Positions 39,405 to 50,106 of a stretch of 64,000 nucleotides of DNA are shown here, piece by piece. The DNA is from Dolomedes plantarius. Taxonomy: Eukaryota > Arthropoda > Arachnida > Araneae > Dolomedidae. A program made the position numbers and the translations under genes. Location of the stretch: positions 43,768,031 through 43,832,030 of the forward strand of contig OU015492.1 of NCBI GenBank assembly GCA_907164885.2. Reading direction: 5' to 3'. The notes beneath the pieces are model-generated. The model made no database searches, was not told the origin of the DNA, and was given only the letters and a program-made list of their open reading frames with translations. How positions within the stretch are numbered: the first letter of the stretch is position 1; every line of letters starts with the position of its first letter.

Positions 39405-40886
39405 ATGGCATTCATAGGGAAGGGGCGGAAAGCCGATTTAATTTTGTTAGCTACAGAGTTAACAGGGATTTATCCGTCTTCGGAGAACAGGACATATACT
39501 GATCTTAAGGAAATGATATTAGGAAGTGAGAAATATGAGGAAGAGTCCGCTAAGGAACGGTTATTTGCCATAATTAATGAGAGATTAGAACGAGAGCAAA
39601 GAGAAATAGCAAAACAGGAGATGATGTTAAAATTGAAAGAATTAGAAGTTGAAGAATTGAGGATGAGGGCAGCTAAAAGACTTTCAAGTTTAAGGGTCAG
39701 AGAAAGTATTGGAATGGTTAATAATAATTTCGAAGGAGTTTTGAAAGAGGAAAAAAGGGTTATTCTTGAACCACTAGTTAACACAGATAAGGTATTTGGC
39801 AAAATTGAGCAGAAAAAGGAGGATAAAAGATGTTTTGTCTGTAATAGTAAAGACCATTTGAAATATCAGTGCCCCAGAAGAGTTCAAAATCTCAGAAATA
39901 GAGGGGATCAGAGGGGAGATAAATTTGAGATGGAATTTAACAGAGGCGAAATTATTCAACCTGAGAATAAAATTGAAACCAAACAGGAAAGAGAAGTGAG
40001 GGATGTAATTACTCAGGGAAAGGAGGTCCTTGAAGGGGTAGCATGTTCCCAAAGGCATTTGAGTAACAGTATAGATCAGATATTAGATGAGGAGTTGATT
40101 ATTCCTCCTAATATGTTCGAAATTGTAAGGGATACAGAGGAGGAGATGGCTAGTCCCCCGAATAGATTTGAAAGCGCAAGAGACACAGGTGAGGAGATGA
40201 ACTATAAGGGAGGAGGTAGTGAATTATGTCCTAATGAGAATTTAGATGAGACAGAGGAGGAGATGATTATTCCCCTTAATATGTTTGAGATGGGAAGTCA
40301 GACGAAAGATGAGGAGATGTACTATGAGGGAGGAGGTAATGAATTAAGTCTCAGTGAGAATTTAGATGAGGTGAGAGAAATGGATAAAATTTTGGATGGG
40401 GAATTAAGTCTCAGTGAGAATTTAGATGAGGTGAGAGAAATTGATAAAATTTTGGATGGGGAATTAAGTCTCAGTGAGAATTTAGATGAGGTGAGAGAAA
40501 TGGATAAAATTTTGGATGGGGAATTAAGTCTCAATGAGAATTTGGATGAGGTACGAGAAATTGGAGTTTCAACGGAAAAAGAGAGGAAAGATCAAATTGA
40601 TATGTTAAGGAATAAAGGGTTAGAGGAAACTAATAATGAGAATGGAAATAATCAAAGGGAAACACGAAACGAAGAATTAAATGCCCAGGGAAGCTCCAAC
40701 GATACGGGTAGGAAACAGACTCAAACTATGGGAGAAAATACTTCAGTTGAAAATGGTGATTTTGTACCGACACTAGATCACAAATTCACAAAATCAAAAT
40801 TGAACAACCATCATTCAATTCAGTCAATGAGAGATAGTGAAATAATAAAGCCAAAAACCCATTCGTATTTATTTAGGGTCCCGTAA
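39405..40886 (+). CDS. Gag-like protein with one zinc knuckle and 20-aa repeats
   Basis: 493 aa from the ATG at 39405 (MAFIGKGRKADLILLATELT), chosen because Ty3/gypsy gags I know from arachnids start with this motif; an in-frame ATG at 39354 would add 17 residues. A charged coiled-coil-like region (KERLFAIINERLEREQREIA, KLKELEVEELRMRAAK) is followed by a CX2CX4HX4C knuckle, CFVCNSKDHLKYQC. The C-terminal half is acidic and holds 3.7 copies of a 20-residue repeat ending in EVREMDKILDG. The sequence ends at TAA 40884-40886. It is intact with no stop. The likely role is particle assembly and RNA packaging. No capsid-protease junction or enzyme domain is present. Confidence 0.85.
   Translation: MAFIGKGRKADLILLATELTGIYPSSENRTYTDLKEMILGSEKYEEESAKERLFAIINERLEREQREIAKQEMMLKLKELEVEELRMRAAKRLSSLRVRESIGMVNNNFEGVLKEEKRVILEPLVNTDKVFGKIEQKKEDKRCFVCNSKDHLKYQCPRRVQNLRNRGDQRGDKFEMEFNRGEIIQPENKIETKQEREVRDVITQGKEVLEGVACSQRHLSNSIDQILDEELIIPPNMFEIVRDTEEEMASPPNRFESARDTGEEMNYKGGGSELCPNENLDETEEEMIIPLNMFEMGSQTKDEEMYYEGGGNELSLSENLDEVREMDKILDGELSLSENLDEVREIDKILDGELSLSENLDEVREMDKILDGELSLNENLDEVREIGVSTEKERKDQIDMLRNKGLEETNNENGNNQRETRNEELNAQGSSNDTGRKQTQTMGENTSVENGDFVPTLDHKFTKSKLNNHHSIQSMRDSEIIKPKTHSYLFRVP
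40341..40562 (+). repeat. 60-bp in-frame tandem repeat in gag
   Basis: Units at 40341, 40401, 40461 and a partial one at 40521. Each encodes a 20-residue acidic unit starting ELSLSENLDEVRE; only a few bases differ between units (for example ATGGAT/ATTGAT). Confidence 0.95.
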
Positions 40887-41642
40887 AATCGCAGAGAGAA
40901 TCACAAATTTAAGTAATTCCCAAAGAATCCCGGGAAACTCATGTAATTGTGTAATTTATAAATGTTCTAAAATTGATTTAAGTTGCTCTCGAAGAATTCA
41001 TTGAAAATTTAATTAAATGTGTATTTTGGTAATTGCATTGATAACTAATGTTGAATCCTAAGAAAAACGGATTAAATTTGTAAATATAATGGTATGATGA
41101 ATTTAAGTGTATGATATTTTTTTTTGTTTGTTGTATGAACACTTGGTTTATATTTTTTTTTAAGTGAAGAACTAATTTAATGTTAAGTATTCCCTAGAGA
41201 TTTGGGGAAGTTTCATTAAAATATGTAAGTTTAACTGGTTAAGATTAAGCCAGGAAATTCCTAAAGAGTTTGAAAAAAAAAAAGGAATCAAAAGTGTAAT
41301 TAACTTAGAAATTCTTGCTTTAAAGATAAGTGATTGGTAGGCAAATAATTTGTTAGTGTTTAGGTTAAAGAAAGAAATGAGCAAGAATTATAATATTAAT
41401 TTTGTGTCAAGGCTAAGTGTGAAAAGTAATTTTTATTACCTGTAAATGTTGTGGCTATCTCATATGCAGATGAAAACATGGAATCATTTACTTGTAAAAA
41501 TGTGTTATTGTTGTAGCTACAAAGCGCCCCCGTCACAAGTTAAAAAGCACAGTTATTACCCCATGGGTGTGCTTCATTATCCTCTGATCAACAGGGACTG
41601 TTGTTCAAACGTGAAAACGTCTCAAAGGACTTTTTTCACTTC
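40887..41642 (+). other. Non-coding internal region after gag
   Basis: About 750 bp between the gag stop and the polypurine tract, where pol would lie in an autonomous relative. It is AT-rich and has no RT, protease or integrase motif in any frame. Confidence 0.7.
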
Positions 41643-41657
41643 TAAAGGAAGGGGCGT
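41643..41657 (+). promoter_or_regulatory. Polypurine tract
   Basis: AAAGGAAGGGGCG immediately upstream of the 3' LTR, the expected plus-strand priming site. Confidence 0.65.
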
Positions 41658-41658
41658 A

Positions 41659-42184
41659 TGTCAGACTCTCGTCTCCCATCCCTAAGTGGAATTGATGGAC
41701 GTGAGTAATAGCGTCTTCAATGTGCCCAAATGAAACATAAACAGGTGTCGAACGATATACACCTTTGGGGAAGTGCGGCAATAGTTGAAAAGGACGCAAG
41801 TCATTTAGAAAGATTTGTGAAACCATTAGCGGCACGTTTCTACTTTAGAAAAGTCGGCAGGAAAGGAAATTCGTCATGGATGGTTGGAGAAGGCGCTGAG
41901 AAGAATGGATAAAGACAGGACGCGGGGAACGAAGGGAGGAGAATAGATTCGGACTGTTGAAGGGTCAACACGCTTACGGGAGACGGGGAGCTCGTCGGAC
42001 TTGGAAATAATGAGCCCAGCTCTCACGAGTATTTTTAACGTTCGTCGGAACGAAACTTTGTAAATAACGTATTTAACCAAGATTTTGATATGTTAATAAA
42101 CCTCATGAAATAAGAGTTGACTCTACAATTATAATTCCTTCTACATGATAATGATTTGTCGGATCACGACAATAAAGGTTAACA
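41659..42184 (+). repeat. 3' LTR of the gag-only element
   Basis: Same sequence as the 5' LTR over all 526 bases as far as can be read; ends before the duplicated TTTT. Confidence 0.95.
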
Positions 42185-42249
42185 ATTTTGATAAAATATC
42201 AAACAGGATTTGCTTTCAAAAGTCAGAAAATTATTCTATATATTTAAAT

Positions 42250-43724
42250 ACTAGCTGAATACCCATGCTTTGCTACGGAGTACATTCAAATTAAATACAA
42301 CGGTCAATGTATGAAATTAATGCCAAAATATATATACACCCATACCTCGCTTTACAAAAAACAAAAGAAATCATATGCACATTTGTATACATATAATAAA
42401 AAACATAAAATAAAATGTTTAAAAACTGTTTTAATGTGATGATGAACATTAACATGAAGAATCACTAAGCTATAATATGCTGCTATCATCACTTTCTGCT
42501 GTTGTGGCCATAAAACGAAACATTGTGAGCCATTAATCGAAAAAGTGCCATAATTAAAAAAGGCTGTTATAACGAAATGCCGTATAAGGAGCGGCCGTAC
42601 AGCAAGATATAGATGTATATATATTTATAATAAAAACAACAGTCAATGTAGGCAATTAATACCCAAAAAAATATATATGTATATTTATAAAAAAATTGTA
42701 GCAGATATTTTTATAGACAAAATAATGCAGAAGAAAATATTCAAATTAAATCTAATAGAGCATACTAAAGAATATAGTACAGTTTGAGGAGCATTTCATT
42801 TCCTGTATTTTAATATTTTTTTGGCTAATGTCCGATCGTCTGCCACATTAGCAAGAAAAGAAAGAAAAAATTTTGTCTATTCCGTTGTTATGCACATGAC
42901 GCAAAATTAGTTGAAAGTATCACAATAATTACAAGATAAAAAAAACTTTATGTACCATGTTTTTAAATTTTCTGTTGAATCATTTAAACTTTTCTATGAT
43001 ATAATTCTATGTATTAATAAATACTTTTTTTTGAATTTTTTTGATGAATTATCCCATCAACTTGAAAGAAAAATTAAGTTTATTGGAAATTAACCTGCGT
43101 TTAACTTTTCATTCCCGTCCCGGGCGATAGATGGCTACACCAGTCTACAAAACAAAATTAACTGAAAAATAATTCAATTCTGCTTAAAGATGGCTAAAAG
43201 TATTTTAAAAAATGCATTGTCATCATGTTCTGACCTATTCTAAAAGTTTCAAATGTCTAGCTAGTCGGGAAGTTAGTTAAAAATCGATTGCAAGATTTGT
43301 ACTGGACAAACACATACACAAACAAGAAAGCAAGTTAATAAAAACATGGTAAAAAGGAAAGAAACCACGTGATCAGCATTTAATAAATTAAATTCTAAAA
43401 ATTAATCTTTAAAAATTCACCAAAAATCAGAAAATGGAGGCAAGGATTCGGAAAAGATTTCATTCTAAAGGATTTTTATGATCTTTCTCGGGATATAAAT
43501 TTGGTAACCCTCATATTATTATTTTAAATGCAAACTTTAAAAAAGTTACAAAAACAGCTTAAAATTTTAATTTCAAAAATCTAAGAAGAATTTTTCAAAA
43601 GGCTTTCTTAGTGCACCACTACACTATAAGAAGAATCGCCATGCAAAATTTCAGCCCTTTAGGTCCAGCAGTTTGGTCTGTGCGTTATCTTTCAGTCAGT
43701 CACGGAACTGTTTTATATATATAG
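42250..43724 (+). repeat. Interspersed repeat, long copy of the ACTAGC...TATATAGAT family
   Basis: Starts ACTAGCTGAATACCCATGCT and ends GTCAGTCACGGAACTG then TTTTATATATATAGAT. Shares ends with 24611-25133 and internal sequence (CATGCAAAATTTCAGC) with 2397-2722. No ORF. Class unknown. Confidence 0.55.
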
Positions 43725-44025
43725 ATCATAACATCATGTAATTTTCATATGTGTACACAGAGCTGGCAGATCAATTGTGGTGCCTCAGGCAAGTTTTAAA
43801 AATGGCACCCTTTCAAATTTTTGGAGGACTCTTTAAGTAAAGAATGTATTTCTATTAGAAATATTCTACTTAATTGAAAAGCGGACATTTTTGGAAAAAT
43901 ATGTATTTATTTTTAAAAAACAAAATTTTTTTAAAATTGAGAATTTTAAAAAAGTAGAAAAATTAAATAAATTTGAATATAATTTCTTATATAATAAAAA
44001 TAATTTCTAAATCATTCTTTGAGCC

Positions 44026-44230
44026 TTTATTGCAGCAAATTGTGTGATTGTATCTCTATAATTTATTGTTTTTTCATCCATCTTTTCTGTAGAAATTATT
44101 GCTGGATCATTCAATCGCTCTTGAGTTGTTGTTCATAGATAATTCTTAAATATTTTCAATTAAGAAAAACTGTGCTCAGCTGTTGCTACAGTTGCAGGTT
44201 GAGTTAGAATTCTTAGAGCTTACAACGTCT
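44026..44230 (-). pseudogene. hAT transposase, C-terminal dimerisation domain remnant
   Basis: On the - strand: ILTQPATVATAEHSFS, a stop, LKIFKNYL, a stop, TTTQERLNDPAIISTEKMDE. This matches the hAT C-terminal dimerisation pattern (P.T.A.AERSFS.LK.IK.YLR....QERL..LA), with R to H in AEHSFS and stops in place of K and R codons. It lies inside a repeat bounded roughly by GGTGCCTCAGGCA (43780) and GTGCCTGACGCAG (44406). Confidence 0.7.
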
Positions 44231-45094
44231 AGAAATATGCATTCAAAATTTAATTCTCATTATCTCAAATTCAAGAATTTATAAAAAAGATAGTCTAAAT
44301 ATTTACTTATATTTGTATATTTTTTATGAATTTCTTCATTTATTGGATTAAACAATTAATATTTTTTCATTCGTTAAAATTTTTGTATTTTAATTGTCTC
44401 AATGTGGTGCCTGACGCAGTTGCCTCGCCACCTCACCTATTTGGAGAAGTTGAAATCTTCATATAGTACACATATTCTTCCCATTAATACTGTTACAAAT
44501 TTTGGAGGTACAAATGTATTTTAAAAGACATTTTAATAATCATATGATATAACATGGATTGCCTCTATGCAATACCTGTAAGCCTAAAGCACCAATCACT
44601 TTTCAAAATGCTACCAATAGCCTCCACACAGTTCTTTTGTCTTTGGGCCATCCATCAATAAAATTACCCTGGCCATTCCAATGGCTGCAACCATTGGAAA
44701 AATTGCAGCTGCTCGCAGCAAGCCAATATTGGAAGGACACTTATCTTGTATGCCCAGGGGTACAAATCCAGACTTCTAGAAGGTCAGACAGCTGGCGAGA
44801 TGAAGTCAGGCACATATGCCTGAAGCCCCTTCTCAGTGGATGCGGACAGACGTAGAATCCTATTGGAATCTCCATGATCGATTTTTTAAAGTGCTATTCT
44901 AATTTTTTTACTGTGGACTCCAATACAATGTCCTGGTGAACATTGGCAGATGTTTTCATGCCTTTCTCACTAAAATTCAGCTCTGTGGTGCTGTCATAGT
45001 ACCCCCCCCCCCCCAAAAAAAAAAAAAAAAAAAGACTGAAAATTATGGTGACCTCATGATCTTACGATTTTCCCCAGATATCAACCCCTTGGAA
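44231..45094. other. Unassigned stretch
   Basis: Includes a 98-aa ORF (44559-44855) with no recognised motif and a C-run/A-run at 45002-45033. No supported gene. Confidence 0.35.
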
Positions 45095-45170
45095 TACAGA
45101 GGCTGTTCGCACATTTTTTAGACGATTTTGGTAAGCTGTAATAAAAAATCGTGTGCTGCAAAAGAAATAA

Positions 45171-45910
45171 TTGCAATTGTACTATGTTTCTAAAAGTCAA
45201 AATTATCGTCTGCGGCTTGAAAGTTTTGCTTTTATTCAAAATGGCGATTTTAACAAAGCAGTGGTTCGAAGGCTACATTTATGCTCTTTCCGAAGAGAAA
45301 TATGTGTTATCCAAAAACGATGTGACAATCATGGTTTTGTTATATCTAAAGCGTCGATAGGTAATATCGTCAACAAGAAAGGAAAAAAACGTCAAATTGG
45401 AGCCTCAAGTGGGACAAAAATTCCAAACAAGTATCCAAGGAAAAAACGGACATCTTTGACTATTGCAAAGGTACGTTGTTTAATGTTAAAAGAAAATCCC
45501 CCTAGTCAAAGGACAGTTGCAAAATCATTAAAATGCTCGGTGTCCACTGTAAACAAAATGATAAACGTTGATTTAAATCTTAAGAAAGCGAAAAAACGCA
45601 ATGTGCATCGTCTTCTTCCAAATCATATCGCAGAACGCAGGACACGCTGCAGAATTCTGTATGAGAAACACTTATCCAAAGAAAAATGGAAAACAATTGT
45701 CACAATAGATGAATCATGGGTGTATTTAAATGATTGCAACAAAAAAAGAGCCATTTATTATCATAAAAGGGGAGAAAAAAATTTAAGTACATGGTTCAAA
45801 GAATCGAAAGAAAGTTTTTCTAAGGGATTCATGATTGTTGCTGGTTTTTCTTATAATGGCAAGTTAAAAATAAAGAGAGTGGAAAAAAATGTCAAGATTA
45901 ACTCCAAATA
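45171..45910 (+). pseudogene. DD41D transposase, 5' part
   Basis: Helix-turn-helix region CDNHGFVISKASIGNIVNKK, a basic linker, a second HTH (SQRTVAKSLKCSVSTVNKM) and first catalytic Asp in TIVTIDESWVYLND; then KGFMIVAGFSYNGKLKIKRV. The true N-terminus is uncertain: the region before about 45270 appears in two frames. The ORF is open up to 45910, where the Tc1 element is inserted. Confidence 0.88.
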
Positions 45911-47329
45911 CACTGTTGGCCACCCAAATTGAAACACCAAGAAAGACAAGAGATATCACAACAAAATTTATTTTGTAGATAACATGTTGACCAAGTATCA
46001 AATGATTAAATTTATAGACTTCTGTGAAGTGTGGTTCCTGCCAAAATCAGTAGCCAGAGTAGCCGCCATTGTTGGAGATCACCGCTGCCACACGCCTCGG
46101 CATTGATTCAAAGAGACTTTGGATGAGTTCTTGGGGTACAGCAGACCAAGCAGCTTCCACACGTTGCCAAAGTTGATCTGCTGTGGCAGCTGGGGATGGA
46201 ATCTGGGTCAATCGTAGAGCAGCCATGGACCACATGTTTTCTATCGTCGAAAGATCCGGAGAGCGAGGCGGCCAGGGAAGCAATTCAATCTGGCGATTGA
46301 CGAAGAACTGTTGGACAATGCATGCCACGTGTGGTCGCGCATTATCCTGTTGAAATATGGCTGTGGGCAAGCCCTGAAGGGAAGGAAGGACAACTGGCTC
46401 CAACACCTCGGAGATGTAGCGCTAGCTGTTTAAAGTACCGGCAATGCGTACTAGAGGTGTGCGAGAGTGATATCCAATATCGCCCCATACCATAATACCC
46501 GGTGCAGGACCAGTGTGACGGTGCATAACGCAGCTGTTCAGCATCCTCTCTTCACGGTGTCTCCAGACTCGAATGCCACCATCGTGGTGTTGCAGACAGA
46601 AGCGTGACTCGTCAGTAAAGACAATTTCATTCCATTCTGCTGGCCACATCCTTCTGTCATCGCACCATTGGCGGCGGAGACGTCTGTGGTTCTGCGTCAA
46701 GGGTAGACAAAGCAATGGACGTCTTGCGGACAGACCACTCTGCTGTAAACGGCGTCGAATGGTACGCGCAGACACTGTTCCTTCAGGGATTATGCGTTAC
46801 AGACTGCATGTGTTGTGCTATGGTTCGTGATGTGACTGAGAGATCCGTCACTGCCATGCGCACAATTTGCCTGTCATCACGTGAAGTGGTGCGCTGAGGT
46901 GGATGCGATCGAACACGCCGGTCCGTCGTACCCTCCTGCGTCCAACGATCACATATCCGCATTACAGTTGTTTGGTTTCGTCCAACACGACTACCGATTT
47001 CCCTGAAAGATAATCCACAATCTCGGTAGGCCACTATCCTTCCTCTGTCGAACTCGGATACTTGATCAAAAGATGATCGCTGTTTTCGACGAGGCATAAT
47101 TGATCGTTTTTTTGAAAAAACCACAAGAAAAACACAATTGCCGAACTTGAAATCGTCGAAATCTCCAAGCCTTAAATAGCGCTTTGAAGTGGCGCTACAG
47201 GCGCGCGTGATGTGCGTCTGCTCTGAAATTCTAATCATTTGCATATCTCACCTCCGCTAATGCATGTTGTAAATTTCATGTTATTTGCATGTTTCCTTCA
47301 GGGTGTTGCATTTAAAGTGGCTAGCAGTG
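45911..47329 (-). mobile_element. Tc1 transposon nested in the DD41D element
   Basis: 1419 bp. Terminal repeats CACTGTTGGCCACCCAAATT and, inverted, CACTGCTAGCCACTTTAAAT, with TA duplicated (45909-45910 and 47330-47331). Inserted at a TA within a Tyr codon of the DD41D transposase. Confidence 0.93.
46047..47097 (-). pseudogene. Tc1-type DD34E transposase
   Basis: Start ATG 47097 (MPRRKQRSSFDQVSEFDRGR). Paired-like HTH: GLSFREIGSRVGRNQTTVMR; GRPR-like RSHPPQRTTSRDD; second HTH SARTIRRRLQQSGLSARRPL. First Asp in EIVFTDESRFCLQ, second in AIFQQDNARPHVA, Glu in RSPDLSTIENMWS, with 34 residues between them. One frameshift (around 46783-46775) and one TAG (near 46421) inactivate it. Ends ISNNGGYSGY. 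The closest proteins I know are in spiders. Confidence 0.92.
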
Positions 47330-47758
47330 TACTATCAGGAACATATTTTATCGCCAATTTTTCTGAATGAAATACCATCGCTTTACCCACAGTGCCATCA
47401 ATCTGTGAGACTCCATCAGGACAAAGCTAGCAGTCACACATCAAAATTCACTGTAAATTTCCTAAAAGAAATAGAACAAAAAACTGGTATCAAGGTCATA
47501 CCCTTCACTGATATCCCTACTAAATCTCCCGATGTATCACCTATGGATTTTTGTGCTTTCGGACTTTTAAAATCTGCATTATTCAAACGTCGTCCGAAAA
47601 CCCTTACAGGACTCTGGAAAGCTGTTCAGGAGGAATGGGATAGAATACCTCTTCTGACACTTCAAAAGGCATTATTATCCTGGAAATTGCGCAGTCGAAA
47701 GATAGTTCAGATTAAGGGATGTCAAATAGAACATTTAAAACACAAGAATTTTATGTAA
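47330..47758 (+). pseudogene. DD41D transposase, 3' part
   Basis: Continues from 45910 after removal of the nested element and one TA: YYQEHILSPIFLNEIPSLYP, second Asp in VRLHQDKASSHTSKF, third in TKSPDVSPMDFCAFG, ending in HKNFM and TAA. There are 41 residues between the second Asp and the Asp of PMDF, hence DD41D (the rosa/VS-type family). No stop in this part. Confidence 0.9.
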
Positions 47759-48046
47759 TTTAGTTTTGTGAATACAATATACATTGTCTAAAAAATGTGT
47801 GAACAGCCTCTGTATAAGCTTTGGGGTGTGATTGAGGGCATGGGATGCCATAAGCATAACAGTATTTATAGAAAGACTAGGTACTTTACAAAATTGTATT
47901 TTTAATGAACTTAAAATTTTGTATTTATTACTCAAAAGTGTGTAGTCTAAAACGAAAATACTTGTGAGGTAAAAAAAATTATCTATCTATTAATACAAAA
48001 GAAAAGCTTTATATTAACAGAAGTTAATAAAACACTTTATTACGAC

Positions 48047-48369
48047 GGTGATAGAATCAATGTTTGCCGGTTTTCTAAGTTTTTATCCATCTCTGTATAA
48101 CTCTTTTTTCTTCAAGATGGTTTTGTACGTAGGAATATTCCTAAAATGTCTGAAAGAGGGGGGGGGGGGGTTAACACGGAGAGAAAACTTGAGTGAAACT
48201 AACAAGAATGAAGAGACAAAGCTGTTAGAAAAAAGTGAAAAATGAAGCCTCTTAAAATATCTTGAGGAATGATTGGGATCAGCCTTGTTTTCCATTATAT
48301 TTAGTCTGGAAACATCAGCTTGATCATACTTCATTTCGTTAAAGTAATTATTAGTGTGGATAGCAGGAA
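48047..48369. other. Unassigned stretch with a G-run
   Basis: G-run of 13 near 48158-48171. ORFs of 65-83 aa on both strands overlap and lack motifs. Confidence 0.4.
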
Positions 48370-48546
48370 TACTAAGGGCCTGTTCACAATCATATAATTA
48401 CGTAGTGTCAGTGTTACAATTTTTAACCAATCACGGAGCTCCATTCATTACCCACGTGATTCGTCAAACCAATCACAAAACATGTCACCAATCTCGGGCC
48501 AACGAAATAAGGCAACGCAACGTTCGGATGCAGTGTGAACAAGGCT
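48370..48546. repeat. Degenerate MITE with GGGCCTGTTCACA-type end
   Basis: Left end AAGGGCCTGTTCACAATCA resembles the MITEs at 61645 and 61852; the right end GTGTGAACAAGGC is a poor inverted match. Flanking duplication not clear. Confidence 0.4.
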
Positions 48547-48949
48547 ATAACTTTCTTAAAGTTCACGTTAAAAATTAAGAATGGCGACTAGTTTTGAACG
48601 AATATATATAGTTCATGATGCAGTGAAGTATTAGATGAGATTGGCTCTAAGGACAGTTCACTAATGCGAGGATCATTCTGCTCTTTGATAAAAGTAAGAG
48701 AAACACCTGAATCTTCTAGAACTTCATGAGAAGCGGCGACATGAAAAGGATTCGTCTGTCAAGTCAGAGGTAAGAGAAGAAGGATTTTACGAATTCAGAT
48801 CCTCACAAACGGACACTCCCGAAAACAGAACAATCAAGTAAAACAGTGAAGAAAACGGAATAAGGGAGACGAAACTTTTTTTTTCCAATGGCGGGCTACA
48901 TAAACATAAAAAAAGATAAACATAAACATAAGAAATACAACAGAAGAAA

Positions 48950-49570
48950 AAGAATACATATGTTTAGCCCATAAGGACCCTAGGCTCGCAGTACCGCCCA
49001 TGCACTCTAGAAGAAACGAGCGCGGGGCAGTGGAGAAGGTGAAATAAGTCCATATTTTCCCCCAGATTGCAGAGCTTGCACTTGGGACTTTCAATTATTC
49101 CTATTTGGAAAGGTTCTTTGGCCAGTCATGACTGTCTGGCCAAACACCTTCAAAAGTCTGAAAAATGCCACCGCTTTAAACCTGGGCTGATCAGGGATAT
49201 TGAGGATAAAGTTCTACCAGGTTTAAGATATATTGCTTTCACGAAGACTGTCATTTAGATTGTTCCGGAAAAGGTCACGAACCATCAATTTCAACGAGTG
49301 AAAAGAGATGGCTTCACATGAAGTTTGAGTAACTGTTGTCCCCCGCCTGGCCAGTAAATCCGCCTTCTCGTTATCCAGGATCCCACAATGGCCCGGTATC
49401 CACTGCAAAACGATATTTTTCCTATTTGAGGCCAGCTCCTCGAGGTAAGAGATGCATTTTCCGATAGAGGAGGACTGTGGGACAAGAGGGGAATTCATAG
49501 CCGTAAGTGCCGCTTTTGAGTCTGATAGAATGACTGCACTAGAGAATTGTTGAGTCCGCCATTGCAATTA
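48950..49570 (-). pseudogene. 5'-truncated LINE: RNase H and C-terminal zinc finger
   Basis: On the - strand: VILSDSKAALTAMNSPLV (catalytic Asp), IVLQWIPGHCGILDNEKADL (His/Asp of RNase H), LARRGTTVTQTS, then LMVRDLFRNNL. Further down, with a frameshift, SPKCKLCNLGENMDLFHLLH and CPAL, a CCHC zinc finger as in I/Jockey-group LINE ORF2 proteins. The RT part is missing upstream, as expected for 5' truncation. No tail or target duplication defined. Confidence 0.8.
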
Positions 49571-49947
49571 GGATAAGGCGATTCAGGAGACGGAACTAGG
49601 AAGTGGAATTAAGAAATAAAGGAATAAGATCAAATGATTAGATGAAAACGGGAAAGTGGAATATTGAAAGCCACATTTATGAGTATTTTTTTGAATGAAG
49701 AATTAGTATAGATATCAAAGTTAACACATCTAATCAGTATGGAGAATAATTTTCACATCAGAAAATTTCTCCCCTTGTTTCTCTGGCAGACCCCCTTCAA
49801 GTCTTGTCATCAGCCGTCGACTCCCATGAAGTTCTGGAAAATTCTGCCCCCCCCCCTTTTATATCAAAGAGTTTAATGATCTCCGCATGTGTGAATTGTC
49901 CATAGAGACAATCAAACCTTATGCTCTCCGCCTGATATAAAACTATA
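49571..49947. other. Unassigned stretch
   Basis: No coding signal; a C-run at about 49848-49856. Confidence 0.4.
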
Positions 49948-49952
49948 GTAAT

Positions 49953-50064
49953 TATGTCTGCTATATTTGAAGTTGACTTTCTAGAATGATACGCTACTCA
50001 TTTAATAGCCGAACACATCACAACAAGAAGCGGCTGTTGCCATACATAGAATGGAAATACAACA
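49953..50064 (-). repeat. 3' LTR of the gypsy element
   Basis: 112 bp; same sequence as 56057-56184 apart from a 16-bp gap and one or two substitutions. Confidence 0.88.
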
Positions 50065-50106
50065 ATTCTCCCACGCTTAAAATGGAACTATACATGAAAT
50101 GAAAGT

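Larger units (their letters stand above)
38175..42184 (+). mobile_element. Gag-only LTR retrotransposon (non-autonomous, Ty3/gypsy-like)
   Basis: 4010 bp. Two 526-bp LTRs in direct orientation appear identical by eye and start TGTCAGACTCTC and end AAAGGTTAACA. The target TTTT is duplicated (38171-38174 and 42185-42188). A putative primer site TTGGCGTAGTCG follows the first LTR and a purine tract precedes the second. The interior carries one long intact ORF, a gag-like protein, and no protease, RT, RNase H or integrase sequence in any frame. Identical LTRs and an open gag imply recent mobilisation with enzymes supplied by another element. It lies about 90 bases after the SQOR poly(A) signal. 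Confidence 0.92.
45097..47812 (+). mobile_element. DD41D Tc1/mariner-type transposon with a nested Tc1 element
   Basis: Terminal inverted repeats of about 30 bp: CAGAGGCTGTTCGCACATTT on the left, its partner ending at 47812, with TA on both sides (45095-45096 and 47813-47814). Without the nested element it would be about 1.3 kb, a normal length for this group. The 3' end is nearly identical to 1-170, so at least two copies are present in the window. Confidence 0.93.

Noticed and set aside
44559..44855. 98-aa ORF
   Set aside because: No family match recognised and no start or splice evidence; kept only as an unassigned stretch.
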